Shown piece by piece: positions 46,489 to 55,009 of a stretch of DNA of 64,000 nucleotides (position 1 is its first letter; the number at the start of each line of letters is the position of its first letter). Made by a program: the position numbers and the translations under genes. The notes under the pieces are model-generated. The model searched no databases. It worked only from the letters and a program-made list of their open reading frames with translations, and was not told the origin of the DNA. Location of the stretch: positions 24,339-88,338 of the forward strand of contig NZ_SMKW01000039.1 of assembly GCF_004348985.1 (NCBI RefSeq), given 5' to 3'. Origin of the DNA: Saccharopolyspora elongata (GTDB taxonomy: Bacteria > Actinomycetota > Actinomycetes > Mycobacteriales > Pseudonocardiaceae).

Positions 46489-47667
46489 ATGCGCATCGCC
46501 TACACGCCCGAGCAGGAGCAGCTGCGCAAGGAGCTGCGCCGCTACTTCGGCAAGCTCATGACACCGGAGCTCCGCGACGAACTGACCGCACACGGCGACT
46601 ACGGCGACGGCGCGGCCTACAAGCAGCTGGTCCGGCAGATGGGCGCGGACGGCTGGCTCGCGCTGGGCTGGCCGGAGGAGTACGGCGGGCAGAACCGGAG
46701 CATGCTGGACCAGCTGATCTTCACCGACGAGGCAGCGATCGCCGGCGCCCCGGTCCCGTTCCTGACGCTCAACAGCATCGCGCCGACCATCATGCGCTTC
46801 GGCACCCCGGAGCAGAAGGCGCACTACCTGCCGAAGATCGCGGGCGGCGAGATCCACTTCGCGATCGGCTACTCCGAGCCGGAGGCGGGCACCGACCTCG
46901 CCTCGCTGCGCACCACGGCCGACCGCGATGGTGCCGAGTACGTGATCAACGGCCAGAAGATGTGGACCAGCCTGATCCAGTACGCGGACTACGTGTGGCT
47001 GGCCTGCCGGACCGACCGCGACGCGAAGAAGCACCGCGGCCTGAGCATCCTGATCGTGCCCACGGCCGCGCCCGGCTTCTCCTGGACGCCGGTGCACACC
47101 GTCGCCGGGCCGTCCACCAGCGCCACCTACTACCAGGACCTCCGCGTGCCCACCTCCGCGCTGGTGGGCGCCGAGAACGAGGGCTGGCCGCTGATCACCA
47201 ACCAGCTCAACCACGAGCGCGTCGCGCTCACCTCCGCCGCCCCGCTGCGGCTGGCGCTGGACGAGGTGCTGGAGTGGGCGCGGGAAACGCGGCTCACCGA
47301 CGGGCGCCGGGTGCTGGACCAGGAGTGGGTGCGGCTGCACCTGGCGCGCGTGCACGCCGGGGCGGAGTTCCTCAAGCTGGTCAACTGGAAGATCGCGACG
47401 ACCGCGGAGCAGCAGCCCGCGCCGGCCACGGCATCGGCGACCAAGGTGTACGGCACGGAGTTCGCCACCGAGGCCTACCGCCTGTTGATGGAGGTGCTGG
47501 GCAGCGCCGCGTACGTGCGGCAGGGCTCCCGGGGCGCGGCGCTGCGCGGCCGGATCGAACGAATGCACCGCTCGTCGCTGATCCTGACCTTCGGCGGCGG
47601 GACCAACGAGGTGCAGCGGGACATCGTCGCCGCGGTGGGCCTCGGCCTGCCCCCGGCGAAGCGCTAG
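46489..47667 (+). CDS. fadE26: Acyl-CoA dehydrogenase FadE26 (ChsE4-like)
   Basis: FAD enzyme that with FadE27 forms the heterotetrameric dehydrogenase for the first beta-oxidation step on the cholesterol C27 side-chain CoA thioester. 392 residues: family blocks GWLALGWPEEYGGQNRS, YSEPEAGTDLASLRTTADRD, VINGQKMWTSLIQYADYVWL and LTFGGGTNEVQRDIVAAVGL. AGGAGG just before ATG 46489 fixes the start. It is followed by a palindrome pair, then fadE27 and fadD17, the same gene order as Rv3504-Rv3506. Confidence 0.92.
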   Translation: MRIAYTPEQEQLRKELRRYFGKLMTPELRDELTAHGDYGDGAAYKQLVRQMGADGWLALGWPEEYGGQNRSMLDQLIFTDEAAIAGAPVPFLTLNSIAPTIMRFGTPEQKAHYLPKIAGGEIHFAIGYSEPEAGTDLASLRTTADRDGAEYVINGQKMWTSLIQYADYVWLACRTDRDAKKHRGLSILIVPTAAPGFSWTPVHTVAGPSTSATYYQDLRVPTSALVGAENEGWPLITNQLNHERVALTSAAPLRLALDEVLEWARETRLTDGRRVLDQEWVRLHLARVHAGAEFLKLVNWKIATTAEQQPAPATASATKVYGTEFATEAYRLLMEVLGSAAYVRQGSRGAALRGRIERMHRSSLILTFGGGTNEVQRDIVAAVGLGLPPAKR

Positions 47668-47712
47668 TCGTGAGCGATCGCTCCGGTAAGAACCGGCACC
47701 GACACTCACGAC
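47667..47712. repeat. Palindrome with CGTGAG/CTCACG arms and CCGGTAAGAACCGG core (family C), copy 1
   Basis: GTCGTGAG at the left and CTCACGAC at the right enclose TCCGGTAAGAACCGG, itself a palindrome. Begins at the fadE26 stop codon. Confidence 0.7.
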
Positions 47713-47761
47713 CCACTCACCACAACCACTCCGGTAAGAACCGGAATCTTCACCCACGACA
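47713..47761. repeat. Family C palindrome, degenerate copy 2
   Basis: Repeats the core CTCCGGTAAGAACCGG 48 bases after the first core, with decayed arms (ACTCACC left, CACCCACGAC right). Lies between fadE26 and fadE27. Confidence 0.5.
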
Positions 47762-47796
47762 CCGTTCGCCGCAGTGAAGGCCCCTAGGGAGGGTTC

Positions 47797-48894
47797 ATGG
47801 ACTTCTCGTGCACCGAGGCGCAGCTCGATCTGGGCGGGCTGGCCAGGGAGATCCTCGACGATCGCGTGACGAACGAGCGGCTGCGCGAGGTCGAGCGCGA
47901 GCCGGACCGGTTCGACCGTGCACTGTGGACGGAACTGGCGCGGGCGGAGGTGCTGTCGGCGGCCTTGCCGGGTTCCGTCGGCGGCGGCGGTTTCGGACTG
48001 CTGGAGCAGTGCTCCGTGCTGATAGAGCTGGGCCGCGCGGTCGCCCCGGTGCCCTACCTCGCCTCGATCACCACGGTCACGGCGGCGTTGGCCCGCTTCG
48101 GCGACCCCGATCAGCAGCAGCGCTGGGGCGTTCCGGCGGCGAAGGGCGAGCTGGTGCTGACCGCCGCGCTCACCGAGGAGCACAACCCCGACCCGCGCCG
48201 TCCCGCCTGCCACGCCGAGCGCTCCGGCGACGACTGGGTGCTCACCGGCACCAAGACCACGGTCCCGGCCGGCGCGGTCGCCGATCTCCTCCTGGTCCCG
48301 GCGTCCACCTCGGACGGACCGAGGATCTTCCTCGTCGAACCGGCGCAACTGTCGGTGGAACGGCAGCGCATCGTGGACGCCGACAGCGAAGCGTGGCTGG
48401 AGCTCGACGGCGTGCGGGTCGGCGACGACCGGGTGCTGGGCGACGATCCGGCGGCGCTGGACTGGCTGATCACCCGGGCCACCATCGGCACCTGCGCGCA
48501 CCAGGTCGGCGTCCTCGAGCGCGCGCTGGAGCTGACCGCCGAGTACGCCCGCGGGCGTGTGCAGTTCGGGCGGCCGATCGGCAGCTTCCAGGCCGTCGCG
48601 CAGCGGCTGGCCGACGCGTTCATCGACGTGGAGGCCGCGCGGCTGACGCTGTGGCAGGCGGCGTGGCGGGTCGACGAGGGGTTGCCGTGCGCGACCGAGG
48701 TGGCCACCGCGAAGTTCTGGGCGGCCGACGCCGGGCACCGGGTGGCCCACACCGCGGTCCACGTGCACGGCGGCGTCGGAATCGACGTCGACCACCCGCT
48801 GCACCGCTACTTCGTCGCTGCCAAGCGCAACGAGTTCTCCTTCGGCGGCGCGGCCGACCAGCTGGGCCGGCTCGGCGACGCCTTGGCGGTCTGA
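47797..48894 (+). CDS. fadE27: Acyl-CoA dehydrogenase FadE27 (ChsE5-like)
   Basis: Partner subunit of FadE26. 365 residues with a shortened, more divergent ACAD fold: SAALPGSVGGGGFGLLEQCS, DDWVLTGTKTTVPAGAVADL, RVQFGRPIGSFQAVAQRLAD and VHVHGGVGIDVDHPLHRYF. The mid-domain FAD/substrate loop of FadE26 (SEPEAGTD) is replaced by EEHNPDPRRP, as expected for the non-catalytic-type subunit of an alpha2beta2 enzyme. RBS AGGGAGG before ATG. Confidence 0.9.
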   Translation: MDFSCTEAQLDLGGLAREILDDRVTNERLREVEREPDRFDRALWTELARAEVLSAALPGSVGGGGFGLLEQCSVLIELGRAVAPVPYLASITTVTAALARFGDPDQQQRWGVPAAKGELVLTAALTEEHNPDPRRPACHAERSGDDWVLTGTKTTVPAGAVADLLLVPASTSDGPRIFLVEPAQLSVERQRIVDADSEAWLELDGVRVGDDRVLGDDPAALDWLITRATIGTCAHQVGVLERALELTAEYARGRVQFGRPIGSFQAVAQRLADAFIDVEAARLTLWQAAWRVDEGLPCATEVATAKFWAADAGHRVAHTAVHVHGGVGIDVDHPLHRYFVAAKRNEFSFGGAADQLGRLGDALAV

Positions 48895-48895
48895 C

Positions 48896-50473
48896 ATGAC
48901 GCCGACGGTGACCGATCTCCTGCTCGCCCGCGCCGACGACGACAGCTGCGGGCTGCGGTTCGAGGACCGCGCCTGGACGTGGTCGGCGAAGGTGCGCACG
49001 TGCGCCCAGTACGCCTCGCTGCTGGAATCCCTGCGCCGCCCCGGCCCCTTCCACGTCGGTGTCCTGCTCGGCAACGTCCCGGAGTTCTCGTTCCTGCTCG
49101 GCGGCGCGGCCCTGTCCGGCGCGGTGGTCGTGGGCCTGAACCCGACGCGGCGCGGGGCGGCACTGGCGCGCGATGTCCGGCTGGCGGACTGCCAGCTGGT
49201 CGTCACCGACAGGGCGCACGCGGAACTGCTGGCCGGCCTCGACCTCGGGACGGCGGAGCTGCTGGTCATCGACGAGCCGCGGTGGCAGGCGCTGCTCGTC
49301 GAGCACGCCGGCAGCGCGGTCGATCCCGTGCCTGCGACGCCCGATGACCTGCTCGTGCTGGTGTTCACCTCCGGCACCGGCGGCGAGCCGAAGGCGGTCC
49401 GCTGCACGCACGGCAAGATCGCCGCGCCCGGCCGGATGCTGGCCGACCGGTTCGGCCTGACCGGCGACGACGTGACCTACGTGTCGATGCCGCTGTTCCA
49501 CTCCAACGCCCTGATGGCGGGCTGGGCGGTCGGCCTGGCCGCCGGGGCGGGCATCGCGCTGCGCAGCCGCTTCTCAGCCTCCGGCTTCCTGCCCGACGTC
49601 CGGCGTTTCGGCGCGACCTACGCCAACTACGTCGGCAAACCGCTCTCGCACATCCTGGCCACCCCGGAACGGCCGGACGACGCCGAGAATCCGCTGCGCC
49701 TGGTGTACGGCAACGAGGGCAACGAACGGGACCTGGCGCGGTTCGGCGAGCGGTTCGGCTGCCGCGTCGTCGACGGTTTCGGCTCCACGGAGGGCGGCGT
49801 CGCGGTGGCCCGCACGCCCGACACGCCGCCCGGCGCGCTGGGCAGGCTCCCCGACGGCGTCGCGGTGCTCCACCCGGACACCGGGAAACCCTGTGCCCGG
49901 GCGGAGTTCTCCGCCGACGGCCGCCTGCTCAATCCCGGTGCGGCGATCGGCGAGCTGGTCAACACCGCCGGTTCGGGCTGGTTCGCGGGCTACTACAACG
50001 CCCCGGAGGCCGACGCGGAGCGGATGCGCGACGGCATGTACTGGAGCGGCGACCTCGCCTACCTGGACGCGGACGGCTTCTGCCACTTCGCGGGCCGTTC
50101 GGCCGACTGGCTGCGGGTGGACGGCGAGAACCTCGGCACCGCGCCGATCGAGCGAATCCTGTTGCGCCACCCCGAGATCACCGAGGCCGCCGTGTACGGC
50201 ATCCCGGACCCGCAGGTGGGCGACCAGGTGATGGCCGCGCTGGTCGCGACGCCGGGGTTCGACCCCGCGACCCTCCACGACTTCCTCGCCGCCCAATCCG
50301 ATCTCGGCCCCAAGCAGTGGCCCCGCTACGTCCGGCTCGCGGCGCAACTCCCCCGCACCGCGACCTTCAAGGTCGTCAAGCGCCAACTGGCCGCGGAGGG
50401 CCGCGAAACCGCGGACCCGATCTGGCACCGCTCGACCACCCGCTACTCCCCGGTGCCCGATCAGGCCGGGTAG
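48896..50473 (+). CDS. fadD17: Acyl-CoA ligase FadD17-like (sterol side chain)
   Basis: ATP-dependent CoA ligase of 525 residues. AMP-binding motif FTSGTGGEPKAVRCTH, A5-type motif GFGSTEGG, YWSGDLAYLDADG and the C-terminal hinge and Lys region (TATFKVVKRQL). Follows fadE27 by one base. In M. tuberculosis FadD17 activates shortened (C24) steroid side-chain acids; the same role is inferred from sequence type and gene order. The natural 3' end abuts an MFS fragment in the opposite strand. Confidence 0.88.
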   Translation: MTPTVTDLLLARADDDSCGLRFEDRAWTWSAKVRTCAQYASLLESLRRPGPFHVGVLLGNVPEFSFLLGGAALSGAVVVGLNPTRRGAALARDVRLADCQLVVTDRAHAELLAGLDLGTAELLVIDEPRWQALLVEHAGSAVDPVPATPDDLLVLVFTSGTGGEPKAVRCTHGKIAAPGRMLADRFGLTGDDVTYVSMPLFHSNALMAGWAVGLAAGAGIALRSRFSASGFLPDVRRFGATYANYVGKPLSHILATPERPDDAENPLRLVYGNEGNERDLARFGERFGCRVVDGFGSTEGGVAVARTPDTPPGALGRLPDGVAVLHPDTGKPCARAEFSADGRLLNPGAAIGELVNTAGSGWFAGYYNAPEADAERMRDGMYWSGDLAYLDADGFCHFAGRSADWLRVDGENLGTAPIERILLRHPEITEAAVYGIPDPQVGDQVMAALVATPGFDPATLHDFLAAQSDLGPKQWPRYVRLAAQLPRTATFKVVKRQLAAEGRETADPIWHRSTTRYSPVPDQAG

Positions 50474-50478
50474 CCGCC

Positions 50479-50775
50479 GTCGAGACGGCGGTGGCGATCG
50501 CGACAGCGAAGAACGTGGCCACGACCAGGCCGGCGACGAACCGCGCCACCAGGAGCACCGGGTAGTTCGGCGCCACCGCCGAACCGAGGTTCCCGGCGAG
50601 GGACACGGCGATGAGGCCGACGATGAGCGGTTTGCGGGCCAGCCGCGCGGTCACGACGGTGACCACCGGTCCCCCGACGATCATGCCCAGCGCGTAGGCC
50701 GTCACCAGCAGGCCCGCCGCGAGGAGCGACACCGACAGGTCGGCGGCGACGTCCGGCAGGATACCCGCGCCAAGC
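50479..50775 (-). pseudogene. N-terminal fragment of an MFS transporter
   Basis: Minus-strand frame reads LLGAGILPDVAADLSVSLLA, then TAYALGMIVGGPVVTVVTAR, RKPLIVGLIAVSLAGNLGSA and VLLVARFVAGLVVATFFAVA: helices 1-4 of a DHA1-type transporter. It ends at the fadD17 stop with no continuation, and lacks a clear start, so it is truncated at one or both ends. Confidence 0.75.
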
Positions 50776-50844
50776 AGATCGTGCTCACCCCGCCAGCCAA
50801 CGCAGCCGCACCACCGCGCTCAGGCACCTGAGCACCGGTCTCCA

Positions 50845-50916
50845 CTGATCCCGCTAACCGAAGCCCAGCAGGAAACGCTACGCGATCTACTGCAGGCACT
50901 GGCCACGCCGCGCTAA
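50845..50916 (+). pseudogene. Possible C-terminal tail of a MarR-type regulator
   Basis: A 23-codon stretch LIPLTEAQQETLRDLLQALA then TPR and TAA resembles the last helix of MarR/winged-helix regulators. The upstream part is not recognisable. Tentative; would fit decay of a MarR-MFS pair together with the fragment at 50479-50775. Confidence 0.3.
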
Positions 50917-51132
50917 GCCCGGCGAATCGGTGTCCGAAGTGGAATTCCGCGCGCCAGGTAGGGCGTCGGCGAAGTGAGAGTGATCACATCGGGCGGGAAA
51001 TTAACATGCAATGTCAACCCGGAACGTCCTAGCCGGAGTTGTGGCCTGTTCGATGGAGGGTGTCAAGGTGCGGGGAAGTATGATGGTTTGGCAGATCGCG
51101 GGGATTGTCGGTGCCCGCGGGTACTGTTCCCG

Positions 51133-52521
51133 ATGATGAGCACGGTGTTGCAGGCTTACCGGTTCGCGCTGGACCCGAATCCTGACCAGGAGTCGGCGTT
51201 GCGGTCGCATTGTGGTGCGCAGCGGTTCGCGTTCAACTGGGGGCTGGCGCGCATCAAAGCCAACCGTGATCAGCGGAAAGCCGAAGCATCGTACGGCCTG
51301 GACTGGGATGAGTTGACGCCGTCTGTGAGCCGGTCGGCCTACAGCTTGCGCAAGGACTGGAACCAGGCCAAGGACATGGTTGCGCCGTGGTGGCAGGAAA
51401 ATTCGAAGGAGGCGTACTCGTCTGGCTTGGCCAATCTGGCGGCCGCGCTGAAGAACTGGGGCGACTCGAACACGGGCAAGCGCAAAGGCCGCAAGCTCGC
51501 GTTCCCGAAGTTCAAAGGCAGGCGGGCTGGGTTGTCATGCCGGTTCACCACCGGCAGCTTCGGTCTGGTCGACGGTGATCGTCGGCATGTGAAGCTGCCT
51601 CGCATCGGGGTGGTGCGCACGCACGAGTCCACTCGCAAGCTCGCTCGTCATGTGGAGCGAGGCAGGGCGCGGATCCGGTCGGCGACGGTGTCGTATCGAG
51701 CGGGGCGCTGGTGTGTGTCGTTCTCGGTGGAGATCACCCGCGACGATCCCGCCCCTGCCCAGCCCGATGTAACGGTGGGGGTGGATCTCGGGATCAAGTC
51801 CCTCGCCGTGCTGTCCACCGGCGAGGTGATCGCCAATCCGAAGCATCTCGAAGTCGCACAACGCGAGTTGCGACGGTTGCAACGTCAGGCTTCTCGACGT
51901 CAAGGCCCGGACCGGCGTCCCGGACAGAAGCCGTCGAACCGGTGGCGCAAGACTCAAGCCCGCATCGCCAAGCTTCACACCACGGTGGCCAACGCGCGTC
52001 ACGATGGGCTGCACAAGCTCACCACCCGACTGGTGCGAACTTTCGGCGCGATCGTGTTGGAAGACCTCAACGTCGCGGGCATGGTCAAGAATCGCCGGTT
52101 GGCGCGGCAGGTCGCGGGTGTCGGCATGGCCGAACTCCGACGTCAAGTCGAGTACAAAGCCTCCTGGGCCGGGGTGTGCGTGCACGTCGCGGACCGGTGG
52201 TATCCCAGCTCTAAAACGTGTTCGGACTGTGGCGTGGTGAAAGCCAAGCTGCGCCTGTCCGACCGTGTTTTCACCTGCTCCTCCTGCGGGATGAGCTTGG
52301 ATCGTGACCTCAACGCGGCCCACAACCTCGCCAAGCTTGCTGAGACCACGACGTCCTCCCCGAGTTGCGGGGCGACGGTAAACGAGCCCGATGGAAACCC
52401 ACACAAGCCCCGCAGCACGCGGGCAGCGGGTATCGCCACGGGAAGACCCGCGCCCAACAGCGCGGGCCAACGCCGGCACCGCAAGGCGCCGGCTCACGAC
52501 ACGCTTTCACACGTGTCATGA
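51133..52521 (+). CDS. tnpB: TnpB RNA-guided endonuclease (IS200/IS605 family, IS1341-type)
   Basis: 462-residue TnpB. N-terminal OrfB_IS605 domain (YRFALDPNPDQESALRSHCG), then the RuvC-like nuclease with all three acidic residues: D218 (GVDLGIKSLAVLS), E310 (IVLEDLNVAGM), D392 (SLDRDLNAAHN). The zinc finger CSDCGVVKAKLRLSDRVFTC SSCG is inserted before the last acid. No tnpA is present, so it depends on a transposase in trans. ATG 51133 or 51136. The stop overlaps the ATG of an ECF sigma gene, so the element's right end is fused to that gene's start. Confidence 0.93.
   Translation: MMSTVLQAYRFALDPNPDQESALRSHCGAQRFAFNWGLARIKANRDQRKAEASYGLDWDELTPSVSRSAYSLRKDWNQAKDMVAPWWQENSKEAYSSGLANLAAALKNWGDSNTGKRKGRKLAFPKFKGRRAGLSCRFTTGSFGLVDGDRRHVKLPRIGVVRTHESTRKLARHVERGRARIRSATVSYRAGRWCVSFSVEITRDDPAPAQPDVTVGVDLGIKSLAVLSTGEVIANPKHLEVAQRELRRLQRQASRRQGPDRRPGQKPSNRWRKTQARIAKLHTTVANARHDGLHKLTTRLVRTFGAIVLEDLNVAGMVKNRRLARQVAGVGMAELRRQVEYKASWAGVCVHVADRWYPSSKTCSDCGVVKAKLRLSDRVFTCSSCGMSLDRDLNAAHNLAKLAETTTSSPSCGATVNEPDGNPHKPRSTRAAGIATGRPAPNSAGQRRHRKAPAHDTLSHVS
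52330..52517 (+). ncRNA. Putative omega (reRNA) guide-RNA scaffold at the TnpB right end
   Basis: The last ~190 bases of tnpB are rich in hairpins in a row: CCCCG/CGGGG near 52360, CCCGCGC(N6)GCGCGGG at 52447-52466, GCCGGC-ACC-GCAA-GGC-GCCGGC at 52472-52493 with a GNRA-type GCAA loop, and GACACG(N8)CGTGTC at 52498-52517. TnpB omega RNAs are normally encoded here, overlapping the 3' end of the gene, with the guide taken from the flanking DNA. By that rule the guide would begin at the sigma gene's ATG. Structure is seen; RNA function is inferred. Confidence 0.5.
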
Positions 52522-53042
52522 ACGGTTACGCGAGTCTTGACGTCGAAGAGTTCGAGGAGTTCTACGCGCTGTCGGCCAGACGGCTGATCGGTCAGCTGTG
52601 CCTGGTCACCGGTGATGTCCACGAAGCCCAGGACGTGGTGCACGAGGCATTCGCGCGGGCGTGGGCGCACCGGAGCGCGCTGCTCCACGACGGCGCGCCG
52701 GAGGCCTGGGTGCGCGTCACCGCCACCCGGGTGGCCATCAGCCGGTGGCACCGCGCCAAGCGCGCGACGCAGGCGTGGGCCCGGCTCGCCGGCCAGCGCC
52801 CGGCCGTCGCGGACGAGCCGGACCCGGGAGGGCTCCTCACGCTGTCCGCGATCCTGCGGCAGCTACCGCCGAGGCAGCGGCTCGTGATGGCGCTGCACTA
52901 CGTCTGCGACCTGTCCGTCGCGCAGATCGCCGAGGAGGCCGGGATGTCCACCGGAACCGTGAAGACCCACCTGGCACGGGGCAGGGCCGCGGTGGCGGCG
53001 CGGATGGGCGAGATGTTGCGCGCGGAGGACCACGGTGCCTGA
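52518..53042 (+). CDS. SigE-family ECF RNA polymerase sigma factor
   Basis: 174-residue ECF sigma: region 2 (EFEEFYALSARRLIGQLCLV, EAQDVVHEAFARAWAHRSAL) and region 4 (LPPRQRLVMALHYVCDLSVA, QIAEEAGMSTGTVKTHLARG). The MNGYASLDVEEFEEFY start is the usual beginning of this group, so the coding part is intact although the TnpB element ends at its ATG. Its own promoter and RBS have therefore been replaced: no Shine-Dalgarno is visible. It overlaps the next gene, so forms an operon with it. Confidence 0.93.
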   Translation: MNGYASLDVEEFEEFYALSARRLIGQLCLVTGDVHEAQDVVHEAFARAWAHRSALLHDGAPEAWVRVTATRVAISRWHRAKRATQAWARLAGQRPAVADEPDPGGLLTLSAILRQLPPRQRLVMALHYVCDLSVAQIAEEAGMSTGTVKTHLARGRAAVAARMGEMLRAEDHGA

Positions 53043-53397
53043 CCACCACTTCGAACCCGCCGAAGCGACGGAAGACCAGGTGCGCGCGGCATTCCGCCGC
53101 GCCGCCGCCGAAGCCGAGCGGCACGCCTCTCCGCTGGCGGCCGGCGAGATCACCAAGCGCGGCGGGCGACGGCTGCTGCGCCAGCAGATCGCCGCCGGGG
53201 TCACCGGCGCGGCCGCCATGGTGGCGATAGCCGTCGCCGTCACGGTGACGACCGACGGCCACGAGCAGCAGCCCGTGGTTCCCGCCGGCCCGGCGCCGAC
53301 GCTCACCACGTCCGCCGCGACGGTGGTCGTCCCGTCCTCGTCCGTCTCGAACCCGCCCATCACGTCCAGCATCCCGACCACGATGGAGTCCCGATGA
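53035..53397 (+). CDS. Single-pass membrane protein, sigma-factor partner candidate
   Basis: 120-residue protein: charged cytoplasmic N part (about 60 residues, many Ala/Glu/Arg), one membrane helix (AAGVTGAAAMVAIAVAVTVT) and a short outside tail rich in Thr/Ser/Pro. GTG start overlaps the sigma stop by eight bases and its stop overlaps the next ATG. Position and topology are those of the anti-sigma/lipid-exposed partners of SigE-family sigma factors, but no zinc (ZAS) motif is visible. Confidence 0.7.
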   Translation: MPDHHFEPAEATEDQVRAAFRRAAAEAERHASPLAAGEITKRGGRRLLRQQIAAGVTGAAAMVAIAVAVTVTTDGHEQQPVVPAGPAPTLTTSAATVVVPSSSVSNPPITSSIPTTMESR

Positions 53398-54806
53398 GCA
53401 CCACCACCGCCGTTCCCCCCACCGCCGCGGCCCGCAGCCACCGCGCGGTGTCGAACCAGGCGGTCCTGTTCCTGCTGTGGGCGGCGTTCTTCGGCTGCTA
53501 CGCCTGGCTGTCGTTGTCCCGCTACAACAGCTACGGCTCGATGTCGTTCGACCTCGGCATCTTCGAACAGGTCGTGCGCTCCTACGCGGAGGGCCGGGTG
53601 CCGGTCGCGGACCTGCTGGGCCCCGGGTTCGTGATCTTCGGCGACCACTTCAGCCCCGTGCTGGTCCTGCTCGCGCCGCTGTACTACCTGTTCCCCTCCG
53701 CCCAGACGTTACTCGTCGCGCAGGCGGCCCTGTTCGCGCTCTCGGTCGTGCCGGTCACCCGGGCAGCCACCCGCCTGCTCGGTGGCACCCGGGGGTGGAC
53801 CGTGGGCGTCGCCTACGGCCTGTCCTGGGGCGTGCAGCGGGCCGTCGACTTCGACTTCCACGAGATCTGCTTCGCCGTCCCGCTCATCGCCTTCGCCCTG
53901 GAGGCGATGCTGGCGCAGCGGTGGTGGCGCGCCCTCGCGCTCACCGCGCCGCTCGTACTGGTCAAGGACGATCTGGCCCTCACCGCGGCGGCGATGGCGC
54001 TGGTGCTGGCCTGGTGCGCCAGGCACGACAAGCGGTTCGCCCGGGTCGCCGTGGCGAGCGCCGTGCTGTTCGGCGTGATCTGGGCCTGCGTCACGCTGCT
54101 GGTCATCCCGTCGTTCAGCCCGACGGGCGCGTACCGGTACTGGGACAAGATCTCCGGCGACACCCCCTTCCCCGCCTCGCTGCTGGAGGGCGTGGACGAG
54201 AAGTTCAGCACCACGCTGTGGCTCCTGATCCCGACGACGGGCCTGATCGCGCTCCGCTCGCCGGTGCTGCTGGTCATCCTCCCGACGCTCGGCTGGCGGT
54301 TCGCGTCCGTCGAGGAGCACTACTGGAGCACGGACTGGCACTACAACGCCGTGCTGATGCCGATCGTCACGCTCGCGATGGTCGACGCGATCGCCCGGCT
54401 GCGCGAGAAGCATCCGTCCTGGTTGCGGGGCTACGCCTCGCACCTGCCGGGGCTGGTCCTGGCGGCGGCGGTCGCGCTCAGCGTCATGCTGCCGGTCGGG
54501 CAGCTGACCAAGAGCAACGACGAGCGCTTCGAGCAGGACCCGGTCGCCGCGGAGAGCGTGCTGGGCCAGATCCCGGACGGCGCCACGGTCCTGGCCAACA
54601 GCCCCACGATCGCGCACCTCACCGACCGCTGCCGGGTCTTCTTCCCCGGCAACACCGAGGGTTTCGTCCCGGACTACGTCGCCGTCTACGAGCCGGACAA
54701 GACGGCCGAGGAGATGCGCGACTACGCCAAGGAATACGGCGGGGCCAGCTTCCACGTCCTGTCGGAGTACGAAGGATTCTGGGCGCTACGCCGCGATTCC
54801 TTGTAG
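53394..54806 (+). CDS. DUF2079 polytopic membrane protein
   Basis: 470-residue membrane protein with about eleven hydrophobic segments. DUF2079 hallmarks: YNSYGSMSFDLGIFEQVVRS near the N terminus, FGDHFSPVLVLLAPLYYLFP, VDFDFHEICFAVPLIAFALE, and VEEHYWSTDWHYNAVLMPIV. The early Asp/His pairs resemble GT-C glycosyltransferases, so a lipid-linked sugar transferase role is plausible but unproven. It overlaps the preceding gene by four bases, giving a sigma - membrane partner - DUF2079 operon. Confidence 0.88.
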   Translation: MSTTTAVPPTAAARSHRAVSNQAVLFLLWAAFFGCYAWLSLSRYNSYGSMSFDLGIFEQVVRSYAEGRVPVADLLGPGFVIFGDHFSPVLVLLAPLYYLFPSAQTLLVAQAALFALSVVPVTRAATRLLGGTRGWTVGVAYGLSWGVQRAVDFDFHEICFAVPLIAFALEAMLAQRWWRALALTAPLVLVKDDLALTAAAMALVLAWCARHDKRFARVAVASAVLFGVIWACVTLLVIPSFSPTGAYRYWDKISGDTPFPASLLEGVDEKFSTTLWLLIPTTGLIALRSPVLLVILPTLGWRFASVEEHYWSTDWHYNAVLMPIVTLAMVDAIARLREKHPSWLRGYASHLPGLVLAAAVALSVMLPVGQLTKSNDERFEQDPVAAESVLGQIPDGATVLANSPTIAHLTDRCRVFFPGNTEGFVPDYVAVYEPDKTAEEMRDYAKEYGGASFHVLSEYEGFWALRRDSL

Positions 54807-54822
54807 CACGGGCTTTTGCCTT

Positions 54823-54985
54823 TGAAGCGGCGCCAGCCGCTTAGCCCACCCTCGCAACCGGCACCGCCGCGGGTTCTCAGACGTCGTCTGGCGAGGACAG
54901 CCCCGATGCCGCGTATTGGACATACGTAAGTCGGGGATCCCACAGTCCAGACGGCGTCTGAGGTTCCGCCACCCGCACCGCCACG
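54823..54985 (-). repeat. Covarying long-hairpin element, copy 1 (reads leftward)
   Basis: Read on the minus strand from 54985. Outer stem GCGGGT/ACCCGC; next CTCAGACGCCGTCTGG with CCAGACGACGTCTGAG (15 of 16 pairs); then CCCCGA/TCGGGG; apical CGTAT/ATACG; and a separate 3' hairpin AAGCGGC/GCCGCTT. An inverted homologue is at 58799-58958. It lies between the convergent ends of the DUF2079 and flavoprotein genes. Could be an RNA gene, a structured terminator or a small mobile repeat. Confidence 0.8.
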
Positions 54986-55009
54986 AAAAACGAGCCCGGA
55001 AACAGGCTG

